DNA of 6,828 nucleotides from Syntrophus sp. (in: bacteria) (GTDB lineage Bacteria; Desulfobacterota; Syntrophia; Syntrophales; UBA8958): NCBI GenBank assembly GCA_003451635.1, contig DMAT01000219.1, forward strand, positions 2,023 through 8,850, in the 5' to 3' direction. This document shows positions 1-5,507 of this stretch, in pieces (position 1 is the stretch's first letter; each line of letters opens with the position of its first letter). The position numbers were made by a program, and so were the translations under genes. The notes beneath the pieces were generated by a model. It worked only from the letters and a program-made list of their open reading frames with translations. It searched no databases and was not told the origin of the DNA.

Positions 1-149
1 CCGCCGTGACGGGGAAGGAAGGCGATATGCGCTGTAACCAGCACCAGGGCGCTACCGAACTCCGTTTCTACCCGTTTTTCCTCGGGATCGAGGAGCACTC
101 CCTTTTCCTGCAGGGCAATGGTCCCCGAAATTATTCCTAATCTTTCCAC
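1..149 (-). CDS. MTAP/PNP-family nucleoside phosphorylase, N-terminal 49 codons (cut by window edge)
   Basis: Reading the minus strand from a GTG at 149-147 gives 49 open codons, beginning VERLGIISGT and ending FLPRHG at the window edge. A glycine-rich first strand (GIISGT), then an E-T-E-F-G segment, then F-L-P-R-H-G is the N-terminal pattern of the MTAP/PNP trimeric nucleoside phosphorylases. In these, the glycine loop and the Arg-His of the RHG motif help bind phosphate. Such enzymes cleave methylthioadenosine or purine nucleosides with phosphate to give a free base and a sugar-1-phosphate in the cytoplasm. The GTG start is chosen because GGAGGG lies 8 bases upstream (163-158) and the conserved strand begins at residue 4. 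The family usually reads G-G-S/T-G at the loop; here it is I-S-G-T. Substrate specificity is set by later residues outside the window, so I leave the symbol empty. The gene diverges from the thioredoxin unit. Confidence 0.72.
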   Translation of the reverse strand, partial: MERLGIISGTIALQEKGVLLDPEEKRVETEFGSALVLVTAHIAFLPRHG

Positions 150-188
150 AGATGTCCCCCTCCCCAATAGGATCGAGAAGCGCCATGA

Positions 189-217
189 CCTATAACAGAT
201 TCATTCCCAACAGACAA
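189..217 (-). promoter_or_regulatory. Possible sigma70-type promoter for the phosphorylase gene
   Basis: On the minus strand TTGTCT (217-212) and TATAGG (194-189) are separated by 17 bases. Each matches four of the six consensus positions. Transcription would start near 182, leaving a leader of about 30 bases before the GTG. This is a pattern match only. Confidence 0.33.
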
Positions 218-242
218 GACACAAGGTTGCAAAAAAATGAAT

Positions 243-271
243 TTGACATATCTGCCAATGTGTCATACCCT
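243..271 (+). promoter_or_regulatory. Probable sigma70-type promoter of the thioredoxin-bamD unit
   Basis: A perfect TTGACA (243-248) follows an A-rich stretch (230-242) and is spaced 17 bases from TACCCT (266-271), a weak -10 keeping T1, A2 and T6. A start near 278 would give a leader of about 30 bases that includes the AAGGAGGT ribosome site. The -10 overlaps the TTG at 271, which argues against that TTG being the start codon. Confidence 0.42.
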
Positions 272-295
272 TGCCGTCAACAAAGAAAGTGAGGG

Positions 296-303
296 AAGGA
301 GGT
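296..303 (+). promoter_or_regulatory. Ribosome binding site that fixes the thioredoxin start
   Basis: AAGGAGGT ends 6 bases before the ATG at 310, close to ideal spacing. It selects this ATG over the in-frame TTG at 271, which has no such site and lies inside the likely promoter. Confidence 0.8.
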
Positions 304-309
304 CTGGTT

Positions 310-639
310 ATGGGAGAAGAAGCCATGATTCACGTCTCGGATGAGAACTTCGAGCAAGAGGTGTTGAAAGCTGACAAAGCGGCCATTGTGGATTTCTGGG
401 CTCCCTGGTGCGGACCCTGCCGGGCCCTCGGCCCAATGGTTGAAGCGCTGGCAACAACCTATAAAGACCGGATTAAAGTCGCCAAGCTAAATATTGACGA
501 TAGTCCGTTGACGGCAGAAAAATTCGGCGTCCGCAGCATCCCGACCCTCCTGCTCTTCAAGGACGGCAAGCTACTGGATACCCTGATCGGTCTTGTCCCC
601 AAGGAAAAACTGGAAGACTTTGCGAAGAAGGGACTATGA
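310..639 (+). CDS. trxA: Thioredoxin
   Basis: This 109-residue protein is full length for a single-domain thioredoxin, the cytoplasmic disulfide reductase that passes electrons from thioredoxin reductase to target proteins. The active site is W33-C34-G35-P36-C37, inside the usual F-W-A-P-W-C-G-P-C-R context. The buried Asp is D28 and the cis-proline is P78 in the S-I-P-T loop; F-K-D-G follows shortly after, as in bacterial TrxA. No signal peptide or extra transmembrane segment is present, so a cytoplasmic location is expected. The frame stays open upstream to a TTG at 271, adding 13 residues, but the strong ribosome site and domain length favour the ATG at 310. The stop overlaps the next start as ATGA (636-639), so translation of the BamD-like gene is probably coupled to it. 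Whether this is the main cellular thioredoxin or a second copy cannot be told from the window. Confidence 0.95.
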   Translation: MGEEAMIHVSDENFEQEVLKADKAAIVDFWAPWCGPCRALGPMVEALATTYKDRIKVAKLNIDDSPLTAEKFGVRSIPTLLLFKDGKLLDTLIGLVPKEKLEDFAKKGL

Positions 640-1430
640 TCAAGGCCTTGACTATCCGTAGGAGCTGCATCATCACCTTTTTGCTAGTCTTTGTCATGAC
701 CATCTCCGGATGCGGCTGGTGGAAAGACCTATGGTCGCGCAATCAGATGGCCAAGGGTACGCCGGAATCCCTTTACCAGGCAGGCGTCACGGCTTATCAG
801 GATGGCCGCAATAAGCGTGCCGTTGAATATTTTGTCCGTGTCAAGGAAGAAAATCCCCTCCACCCCTTGGCTCTCCAGGCCGAACTGGGCATCGGAGACG
901 CCCATTTTTCTGAGGAGGAGTATGCGGAAGCCGAGCTTGCCTATACTGATTTTGTGAGCCTCCACCCGACAAACGAAAACGTCCCTTATGCCATGTATCA
1001 ACTCGGCATGTGCCACTATAAACAGATGACCGGCATCGACCGGGATCAGATGGAAACCGTCAAGGCGGCCCGGGAATTTGAGCGTCTCATGGCCCGTTAC
1101 CCGAGCAGCAAATTCGCCTTTCTGGCGGAACAGAAACTCAGGGAATGCAGGAAGAATTTGGCCGAGCAGGAGTTCTATATCGGCGAGTTCTACTTTAAGC
1201 AGGGCAAATTCCCGTCAGCCCTGAAGCGTTTTCAGACCATCGCTAAAAACTATCCCAATTTAGGACTCGACTATAAGGTCAAGGCATACATCGACGAGTC
1301 CCAGAAGCGTATGGCCAATGAAAAGGAGAAAAAGGCTCGGGACGAGAAAAAGGCCGCAGCCGATGCCATGAAGAAGGCCCCAAGCAAGAAGATCGAATCC
1401 GGAGCCGCCCGCCCACCCCAGGGTCAGTAA
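636..1430 (+). CDS. bamD: Outer membrane assembly lipoprotein BamD (YfiO-type TPR lipoprotein)
   Basis: This 264-residue protein begins with a lipoprotein signal: basic residues at 8-9, a hydrophobic core at 11-23, and lipobox I-S-G-C with the modified cysteine at C26. Residue 27 is Gly rather than Asp, consistent with sorting to the outer membrane. Residues about 43-220 form TPR-like helical repeats. The E-S-L-Y-Q-A-G start, N-V-P-Y-A-M-Y-Q-L-G, R-Y-P-S-S-K-F and E-F-Y-I-G-E-F-Y segments match the BamD/YfiO pattern (compare N-P-N-I-D-Y-V-M-Y, G-Y-P-N-S-Q-Y and Y-S-V-A-E-Y-Y in E. coli). BamD sits on the periplasmic face of the outer membrane and works with BamA to insert beta-barrel proteins. 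The tail from about 227 is rich in Lys, Glu and Ala and ends Pro-rich; E. coli BamD, at about 245 residues, lacks such a tail. The start overlaps the thioredoxin stop by 4 bases. The 3' end overlaps cydB by 7 bases, tail to tail. Confidence 0.87.
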   Translation: MIKALTIRRSCIITFLLVFVMTISGCGWWKDLWSRNQMAKGTPESLYQAGVTAYQDGRNKRAVEYFVRVKEENPLHPLALQAELGIGDAHFSEEEYAEAELAYTDFVSLHPTNENVPYAMYQLGMCHYKQMTGIDRDQMETVKAAREFERLMARYPSSKFAFLAEQKLRECRKNLAEQEFYIGEFYFKQGKFPSALKRFQTIAKNYPNLGLDYKVKAYIDESQKRMANEKEKKARDEKKAAADAMKKAPSKKIESGAARPPQGQ

Positions 1431-2455
1431 GCGTCCTTGTTCCCCAGCACATCTTCACTCGTCACCGGTCGCCGGAAGACCCAGTAGACCCAGAGCTGAT
1501 AGGCCATCACCATGGGCACGAAAATCAGGGCCACCACCGTCATGATCTTCAGGGTATAGGGACTTGAAGAGGCATTGTAAATCGTCAGACTGTAACGGGG
1601 ATCTATCTTGGACGGCAGCAACTGTGGATATAAACCCATCACCCCCGTCATGACCACCAGAACAATAGCAATACAGGAAGCAACAAAAGCCCGCTGATAA
1701 TGGTTTTTCATGGCAAAAACGCCGATCCCCATGAGCGAGACAACCGCCAGGGCGGGAATGGCCAACCAGGTAATATTCTTCAGGTAATTGGCATACAGAT
1801 TGGTTGCGAAGGCCGTGTTTACAAAAAACAGCGCCGCCACCAAAACCAGTGCCACCCACGCCTTAACGGCAAAACGCTCCGCTCTCCGTCCCAGATCATC
1901 CCCCGTCCTGATCGCCAGATAAAGGGCTCCGTGGCAGACAAACATGACGACAAACAGTAAACCGGTGACTAAACCGTAGGGGTTTAGCAGCCCCGGCAGG
2001 GATCCATAATACCCAAGGTTGTCCATGGGCAGACCCTGAAAAATGTTGCCGAAGGCCACCCCGAATAGCAATGCCGGGATCAGACTACCGAAGAAAATGG
2101 CCAGATCCCAACCCTGCCGCCAGGCTTCCGAAGCGCCTTTGGCCCGGAATTCAAAGGCCACCCCCCGGAAGATCAGGGCAAAGAGGATGATAAGCAGGGG
2201 TGTATAGAGATAACTGAAGATCAGGGCATAAGCCACGGGAAAGGCGGCAAAGGTAGCGCCCCCGGCCGTCACGAGCCACACCTCGTTGCCGTCCCAGACA
2301 GGACCGATGCTGTTGATCATCATCCGTTTCTCCTGATCATCCCTGCTAAGAAAGGGATAGAGGATGCCGATTCCGAGGTCGAAGCCGTCGGTCATAAAAT
2401 AGACGGCCCATAATACTCCCCAGAGGACAAACCATATCGTTTGATAATCCAGCAT
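1424..2455 (-). CDS. cydB: Cytochrome bd quinol oxidase subunit II
   Basis: This 343-residue integral membrane protein has about eight hydrophobic segments and is the structural partner of CydA. Signature stretches are T-D-G-F-D-L-G (D23, D26) in the first helix, G-P-V-W-D-G-N-E-V-W-L (51-61), F-R-G-V-A-F-E-F-R (96-104), and a late N-A-S-S-S-P-Y-T-L (294-302). These are hallmark CydB positions, and the length is slightly below the roughly 380 residues of E. coli CydB. It starts one base after the cydA stop (TAA, C, ATG). Its ribosome site GGAGGT (2466-2461) lies inside the end of cydA, so the two subunits are made together. The stop lies 7 bases inside the end of the opposing bamD gene, leaving no room for a downstream cydX in the same operon. 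CydDC, needed for bd assembly in E. coli, is not in the window. Confidence 0.95.
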   Translation of the reverse strand: MLDYQTIWFVLWGVLWAVYFMTDGFDLGIGILYPFLSRDDQEKRMMINSIGPVWDGNEVWLVTAGGATFAAFPVAYALIFSYLYTPLLIILFALIFRGVAFEFRAKGASEAWRQGWDLAIFFGSLIPALLFGVAFGNIFQGLPMDNLGYYGSLPGLLNPYGLVTGLLFVVMFVCHGALYLAIRTGDDLGRRAERFAVKAWVALVLVAALFFVNTAFATNLYANYLKNITWLAIPALAVVSLMGIGVFAMKNHYQRAFVASCIAIVLVVMTGVMGLYPQLLPSKIDPRYSLTIYNASSSPYTLKIMTVVALIFVPMVMAYQLWVYWVFRRPVTSEDVLGNKDAY

Positions 2456-2456
2456 G

Positions 2457-3767
2457 TTAAACCTCCGGCCCTTTCTTCGCGTATTTTGCCAGCAGATACA
2501 TATCGACCAGCCCCAGGAAACTATACAGAATGGTAAACCCGACCAGAGAAACAGTCACCTGGGTCACGGAAACGCTCCGGGAAGCGGCATCTGCGGTCTT
2601 CAGGACTCCATAGACGATCCAGGGCTGCCGCCCCACCTCTGCCACTATCCACCCTAATTCACCGGCCAGATAGGGCAGGGGAATGGCAAGGAGCATCACC
2701 TTTAGAAAAAAGGGATACTGTTCCAGCCGATCCTTCCAGGACAGGTAAAAGGCAAGGGAACTCAAAAGAATAAAGAGTCCACCCAGGGCCACCATGAGCC
2801 GGAAGCCCAGGAAGGTTTCCAAAACCGGGGGACGCAGCTCTTTGGGAAAGGCCTTGAGACCCTTCACCTCGGCATTGAAATCCTTGTAGGCCAGGAAGCT
2901 TACCATCTTGGGGATGCCGAACAACTCCACGGCATTGCGCTCATTTTTCGGATCGGGAATGAGGATGAGATAGAAGGGCACCCCCCGCTGGGTCTCCCAG
3001 AGGGACTCCATGGCAGCCAGCTTCGCCGGCTGGACCTTGCCGACCTCGGCCCCATGAAAATCGCCGACCAGGACGATAAGGAGGGAACTGGCCAGACCGA
3101 AAATCGCCGCAATCTGAAAGGATTTCTTGAAAAACTCCGGATGGCTCTTCCGGAGGAGGTGCCAGGCCGAAATACCCATGACGAAGAAGGCCGCCACTAC
3201 ATACCCCGCCAGGATGGTATGGAAGAACTTCAGCCAGCCGTAACTATTAGTAAGAAATGCCATGAAATCGACAAGTTCTGCCCTATTGTTTCGCAACACA
3301 TAACCGACGGGATGCTGCATCCAACCGTTGGCCAGCAGAATCCAGAGGGCCGACATATTCGTTGCAAAGGCAACGATCCAGATGCTCATGGCGTGGACCC
3401 GGGGGGAAACCTTTTTCCAGCCGAAGATCCATAACCCCAGGAAGGTAGATTCCAGAAAGAAGGCCACCGTCGCCTCGATCGCCAGGGGCACGCCGAAGAT
3501 ATCGCCGACATATTTTGAATATTCCGCCCAGTTCATCCCGAACTGGAACTCCAGCGTCAGCCCCGTCACAATTCCGAGGGCAAAATTGATGAGAAAGAGC
3601 TTGCCCCAGAACCTGGTCATCCGGAGATACATGTCGTTTTTCGTTGCCACATAGCGGCTCTCCATGTAGGCGACCAGGATGGAGAGCCCCAGGGTCAGGG
3701 GGACAAAGAGAAAGTGAAACATGGCCGTCAGGGCAAACTGCATCCGGCTCAGCGCCAGAACATCCAT
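2457..3767 (-). CDS. cydA: Cytochrome bd quinol oxidase subunit I, short Q-loop type
   Basis: This is the haem-bearing catalytic subunit, which oxidises quinol and reduces O2 to water in the cytoplasmic membrane with very high oxygen affinity. The 436 residues contain about nine membrane segments. Positions corresponding to the E. coli haem ligands are present: H18 (H19), H183 (H186) and M325 (M393). Also present are E98 and E106 of the proton/haem region, and W373, E377 and R380 in the G-W-I-V-A-E-V-G-R-Q-P-W motif. The quinol-binding loop keeps K249 and E254 (K252 and E257). It lacks the long insertion of E. coli CydA (522 residues), so this is the short-loop form. The start is supported by AGGAGGG (3780-3774), 6 bases upstream. 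The gene leads the cydAB operon. In an anaerobe such an oxidase usually serves oxygen scavenging, which is an inference here. Confidence 0.96.
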   Translation of the reverse strand: MDVLALSRMQFALTAMFHFLFVPLTLGLSILVAYMESRYVATKNDMYLRMTRFWGKLFLINFALGIVTGLTLEFQFGMNWAEYSKYVGDIFGVPLAIEATVAFFLESTFLGLWIFGWKKVSPRVHAMSIWIVAFATNMSALWILLANGWMQHPVGYVLRNNRAELVDFMAFLTNSYGWLKFFHTILAGYVVAAFFVMGISAWHLLRKSHPEFFKKSFQIAAIFGLASSLLIVLVGDFHGAEVGKVQPAKLAAMESLWETQRGVPFYLILIPDPKNERNAVELFGIPKMVSFLAYKDFNAEVKGLKAFPKELRPPVLETFLGFRLMVALGGLFILLSSLAFYLSWKDRLEQYPFFLKVMLLAIPLPYLAGELGWIVAEVGRQPWIVYGVLKTADAASRSVSVTQVTVSLVGFTILYSFLGLVDMYLLAKYAKKGPEV

Positions 3768-3796
3768 AAAAAACCCTCCTTATAATACCTGATTTG

Positions 3797-3825
3797 AAAT
3801 TACGGTAAAAACATCCTGATGTCAA
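3797..3825 (-). promoter_or_regulatory. Probable cydAB promoter with a small palindrome at the -35
   Basis: On the minus strand a perfect TTGACA (3825-3820) is separated by 17 bases from TAATTT (3802-3797). Transcription would begin about 25 bases before the cydA start and include its AGGAGGG site. A perfect 5-bp inverted repeat, ACATC-CT-GATGT (3811-3822), overlaps the -35 and could be a repressor site. No match to a known regulator (ArcA, FNR, Rex) is claimed. Confidence 0.4.
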
Positions 3826-3837
3826 GATTTGATGAAA

Positions 3838-3868
3838 CCTTGCGGAGGGGAATATTCCTTCCCCAAGG
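3838..3868. repeat. Palindrome and potential hairpin upstream of cydAB
   Basis: GGGGAA (3847-3852) and TTCCCC (3859-3864) form a 6-bp stem around a TATTCC loop. Outer arms CCTT (3838-3841) and AAGG (3865-3868) can extend it past a 5-base bulge. Alternatively, GGAATATTCC (3849-3858) is a perfect 10-bp palindrome suited to a dimeric DNA-binding protein. It lies about 13 bases upstream of the cydA -35 and is not followed by a T-run on either strand, so it is not a typical terminator. Confidence 0.35.
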
Positions 3869-3982
3869 CCAACATGGCCTCCCGCGCTGTCCCTTCAACT
3901 GAGACAACTCCCCCGTGACCCAATACTGGGACCGCCCCTGCCGTGTCCGCCCCGTTACGCAATCCAATCCCGTTTTTTTAAT

Positions 3983-4024
3983 TTGACATGACCAGGGGAT
4001 TTGCAGCAAAGAGACAAATAAAAT
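3983..4024 (+). promoter_or_regulatory. Possible promoter elements for the prenyltransferase gene
   Basis: A perfect TTGACA (3983-3988) follows a T/A tract, but no good -10 lies 16-18 bases downstream. The best -10-like hexamer, TAAAAT (4019-4024), is 30 bases away and would need another -35. The nine bases ATTTGACAT (3981-3989) also occur at the thioredoxin promoter (241-249). The exact promoter is unresolved. Confidence 0.22.
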
Positions 4025-4062
4025 CTTTATTCCTCCGTATACGCTGACAATGTGAATTTCCT

Positions 4063-5025
4063 ATGCGACTGCGAACCGACTCCCCATCCCTTGCCCTGAT
4101 GCCGTCTCACCGCTGGCAGATTTGGGTTCGCGCCTTTCGTCTCCATTTTGTCCTCCCCAGTGTCCTGCCGGGGATAATGGGGGCCGTCATCGCCTGGTCC
4201 CAGGGTTTTCCGCTGAAACCCCTGCCATTCCTCCTGGTGGTGGTCGGCGTCGCCGTCAATCATTTCGGATTGAATATGATCGATGATGTCTTTGACTACC
4301 TGCATATCGTCGATCTGAAGAAATCGAATGAAAAGAATCCCTTCACCGGCGGCAGCGGCGTCCTGCCCGACGGACTGCTTACAGTCCGGGAAATGCTTGC
4401 CGCGTCGGCGCTTTGTTTTGCCGCAACAATCTTTATCGGTCTTTACCTCACCTACGTCTGTGGCGGGACAGTCCTGATCTTGGGACTCATCGGCATGGCC
4501 TCCTCCATCTTTTATACCATGCCGCCGGTGAAATTCGGCTATCGGGGCTTCGGGGAATTGGGGCTTCTCATCAATTTCGGACCGGTAATCGTGCTGGGTT
4601 CCTACTTCGTCCAAGCCGGTCAGTTGGCCTGGGAACCTTTACTGGCCTCCCTCATCATGGGATTCATGATGTGGTCCATGATTATCATCAATGAAATCCC
4701 CGACTATGAAGCCGACCGGGGAGGCGGGAAAAACAACCTCGTGGTGCGCTTCGGCAGAAAAACGGCAGTGAGCCTGTACGCCGGCGGTCTGTCCCTGGCC
4801 TACCTTACGCCGCCCGCAGGGATTTGCTTTCAACTCCTCTCTCCTTACACCCTGTTAGCCTGGGCAAGCATGCCCCTGGCCTGGAGATCCCTCAAAATTC
4901 TAACCCGCTACCTCGAAGACCCTATCCAGATGGCCCCGGCCAACCTGGCCATGATCAAGGTCCACGCCTTGACCGGCGCCGCCCTGATCGGCGCCTATCT
5001 CCTCCAGGGCATTTGGCCCGCCTAG
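4063..5025 (+). CDS. UbiA-superfamily polyprenyltransferase, MenA-like
   Basis: This 320-residue, largely hydrophobic protein has about eight or nine membrane segments. It carries both Asp-rich motifs of the UbiA superfamily, which bind the Mg-diphosphate of the prenyl donor. The first is N-M-I-D-D-V-F-D (71-78), followed by a P-F-T-G-G-S-G-V-L loop (93-101). The second is N-E-I-P-D-Y-E-A-D-R (210-219), then G-K-N-N-L-V-V-R-F-G. The P-F-T-G-G-S-G loop and the second motif resemble MenA (1,4-dihydroxy-2-naphthoate prenyltransferase) more than UbiA. A role in menaquinone synthesis is therefore plausible, and the divergent bd oxidase would be a consumer of its product. The acceptor cannot be fixed from sequence alone, so no symbol is given. 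ATG 4063 is the first possible start after an in-frame TGA at 4045, but no Shine-Dalgarno site precedes it. ATG 4099 is an alternative that also lacks one. Confidence 0.85.
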   Translation: MRLRTDSPSLALMPSHRWQIWVRAFRLHFVLPSVLPGIMGAVIAWSQGFPLKPLPFLLVVVGVAVNHFGLNMIDDVFDYLHIVDLKKSNEKNPFTGGSGVLPDGLLTVREMLAASALCFAATIFIGLYLTYVCGGTVLILGLIGMASSIFYTMPPVKFGYRGFGELGLLINFGPVIVLGSYFVQAGQLAWEPLLASLIMGFMMWSMIIINEIPDYEADRGGGKNNLVVRFGRKTAVSLYAGGLSLAYLTPPAGICFQLLSPYTLLAWASMPLAWRSLKILTRYLEDPIQMAPANLAMIKVHALTGAALIGAYLLQGIWPA

Positions 5026-5085
5026 CAGGGGTTTGAAAAGCGAAAAGCCCTGAGAAATGAAAAGCAGCGTCAGGGGAAAGATGTG

Positions 5086-5127
5086 AAGCAGGAATATGGG
5101 GAAATAAGGAGCTGCTTGCTTCTTTTT
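5086..5127 (+). terminator. Weak candidate intrinsic terminator after the prenyltransferase
   Basis: AAGCAG (5086-5091) can pair with CTGCTT (5112-5117), and a TTTTT run follows at 5123-5127. The 20-base loop and short stem make this poor by intrinsic-terminator standards. A second AAGCAGC at 5062-5068 could compete for the same 3' arm. Confidence 0.2.
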
Positions 5128-5170
5128 ATACGGAGGTGTAGGATTACGTACCGCTGGCTACAGGAATTGA

Positions 5171-5183
5171 TTAAGAAACTTAA
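5171..5183. repeat. Inverted repeat just before a ribosome site
   Basis: TTAAG-AAA-CTTAA is a perfect 5-bp inverted repeat lying 2 bases before the GGGAGG site (5186-5191) of the short frame at 5199. It could be an operator or chance. Confidence 0.25.
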
Positions 5184-5198
5184 CCGGGAGGTATTTTC

Positions 5199-5383
5199 AT
5201 GAATGACCGACAAACGGAGAGAACAAGGCCATTGATAATTTCCTTGCCTACGGCCCCAATGCGGCAAGCCGTCCCGGACCACTCCTCCACGCCGGGGTCC
5301 GCCTCCCCCGGGAGATGCTATCGGCCACGGGGGAAGTTCTCGACAACCAAGGTCTTCTGCCTGTGAGGGGCTACTGGGAGTAG
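5199..5383 (+). pseudogene. Small unidentified reading frame, apparently frameshifted
   Basis: GGGAGG (5186-5191) lies 7 bases before an ATG at 5199, a convincing initiation site. The frame it opens begins MNDRQTER and runs 55 codons to a TGA at 5364. After about residue 8 it turns Pro/Arg/Ser/Thr-rich and non-protein-like. From about 5207 the third frame is open and reads much more like protein (N-K-A-I-D-N-F-L-A-Y-G-P-N, then L-P-V-R-G-Y-W-E), ending at a TAG at 5381-5383. About two thirds of its codons end in G or C, as in neighbouring genes. One inserted base near 5220 would join the two into one product of about 62 residues. I do not recognise the product. It may be a decayed gene, a sequencing error in a small real gene, or a chance open frame. 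Confidence 0.35.
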
Positions 5384-5388
5384 GGGGT

Positions 5389-5402
5389 CAATGTTACCAT
5401 TG
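5389..5402. repeat. Inverted repeat CAATG-TTAC-CATTG
   Basis: A perfect 5-bp inverted repeat with a 4-base centre lies just past the TAG of the short frame and about 105 bases before the decarboxylase start. It is a candidate operator, unproven. Confidence 0.25.
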
Positions 5403-5444
5403 TATGGACCAAACCAATCTCATGACCACCGCCATTTCGTTCTA

Positions 5445-5462
5445 AATATCCCGAATATCCCG
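5445..5462. repeat. Tandem 9-bp repeat, AATATCCCG twice
   Basis: Two exact head-to-tail copies of AATATCCCG occupy 5445-5453 and 5454-5462, about 45 bases before the decarboxylase start. Nine bases is close to one helical turn, so paired regulator half-sites on nearly the same DNA face are possible. Chance slippage is the alternative. Confidence 0.45.
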
Positions 5463-5471
5463 TGTCGGTAT

Positions 5472-5483
5472 ATGAATCTTCAT
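5472..5483. repeat. Inverted repeat ATGAA-TC-TTCAT
   Basis: A perfect 5-bp inverted repeat with a 2-base centre lies 25 bases before the decarboxylase ATG, within the likely promoter or leader. It may be an operator or a small leader hairpin. Confidence 0.25.
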
Positions 5484-5494
5484 GTAACTCACAA

Positions 5495-5502
5495 AAGGAG
5501 GG
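5495..5502 (+). promoter_or_regulatory. Ribosome binding site that fixes the decarboxylase start and its leader
   Basis: AAGGAGGG lies 5 bases before the ATG at 5508. No comparable site precedes the internal ATGs at 5541, 5547 or 5670. The leader peptide encoded between 5508 and about 5582 is therefore likely to be translated. Confidence 0.8.
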
Positions 5503-5507
5503 AATCT

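Larger units (their letters stand above)
5026..5507. other. 482-base region without an intact recognisable gene
   Basis: Between the prenyltransferase and the decarboxylase I see a weak hairpin plus T-run (5086-5127), an inverted repeat (5171-5183), and a ribosome site with ATG leading into a frame-disrupted short reading frame (5199-5383). A run of small palindromes and a 9-bp tandem repeat follow (5389-5483). A weak promoter-like pair, TTGCTT (5115-5120) and TAGGAT (5139-5144) with an 18-base gap, could serve the short frame. No RNA gene or mobile-element end is recognisable. Confidence 0.6.

Noticed and set aside
271..309. TTG start giving thioredoxin 13 more residues
   Set aside because: It overlaps the likely -10 element and lacks a ribosome site, whereas ATG 310 has AAGGAGGT at ideal spacing and gives a normal thioredoxin length.
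3283..3825. 180-codon minus-strand open frame in another frame of cydA
   Set aside because: It overlaps the clearly conserved CydA frame, and its Cys/Gly/Arg/Pro-rich product has no recognisable domain.
3800..4009. 69-codon minus-strand open frame upstream of cydA
   Set aside because: It covers the cydA promoter region and has no convincing ribosome site or protein-like pattern.
4027..4614. 195-codon minus-strand open frame
   Set aside because: It lies opposite the prenyltransferase gene, has a low-complexity His/Asp/Gly/Lys-rich composition and no family pattern; it is a shadow of the plus-strand gene.
5026..5052. CAGGG...CCCTG hairpin directly after the prenyltransferase stop
   Set aside because: The stem is only 5 bp plus a mismatched extension, and no T-run follows, so it does not qualify as an intrinsic terminator.
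4031..5137. TCCTCCGTAT (4031) matched inversely by ATACGGAGG (5129), flanking the prenyltransferase gene
   Set aside because: A 9-base inverted match over 1.1 kb that includes a ribosome-site-like core is expected by chance; no target duplication or transposase accompanies it.
5070..5282. 70-codon minus-strand open frame in the intergenic region
   Set aside because: I see no Shine-Dalgarno site and no family resemblance, and it overlaps the better-supported plus-strand initiation site at 5199.
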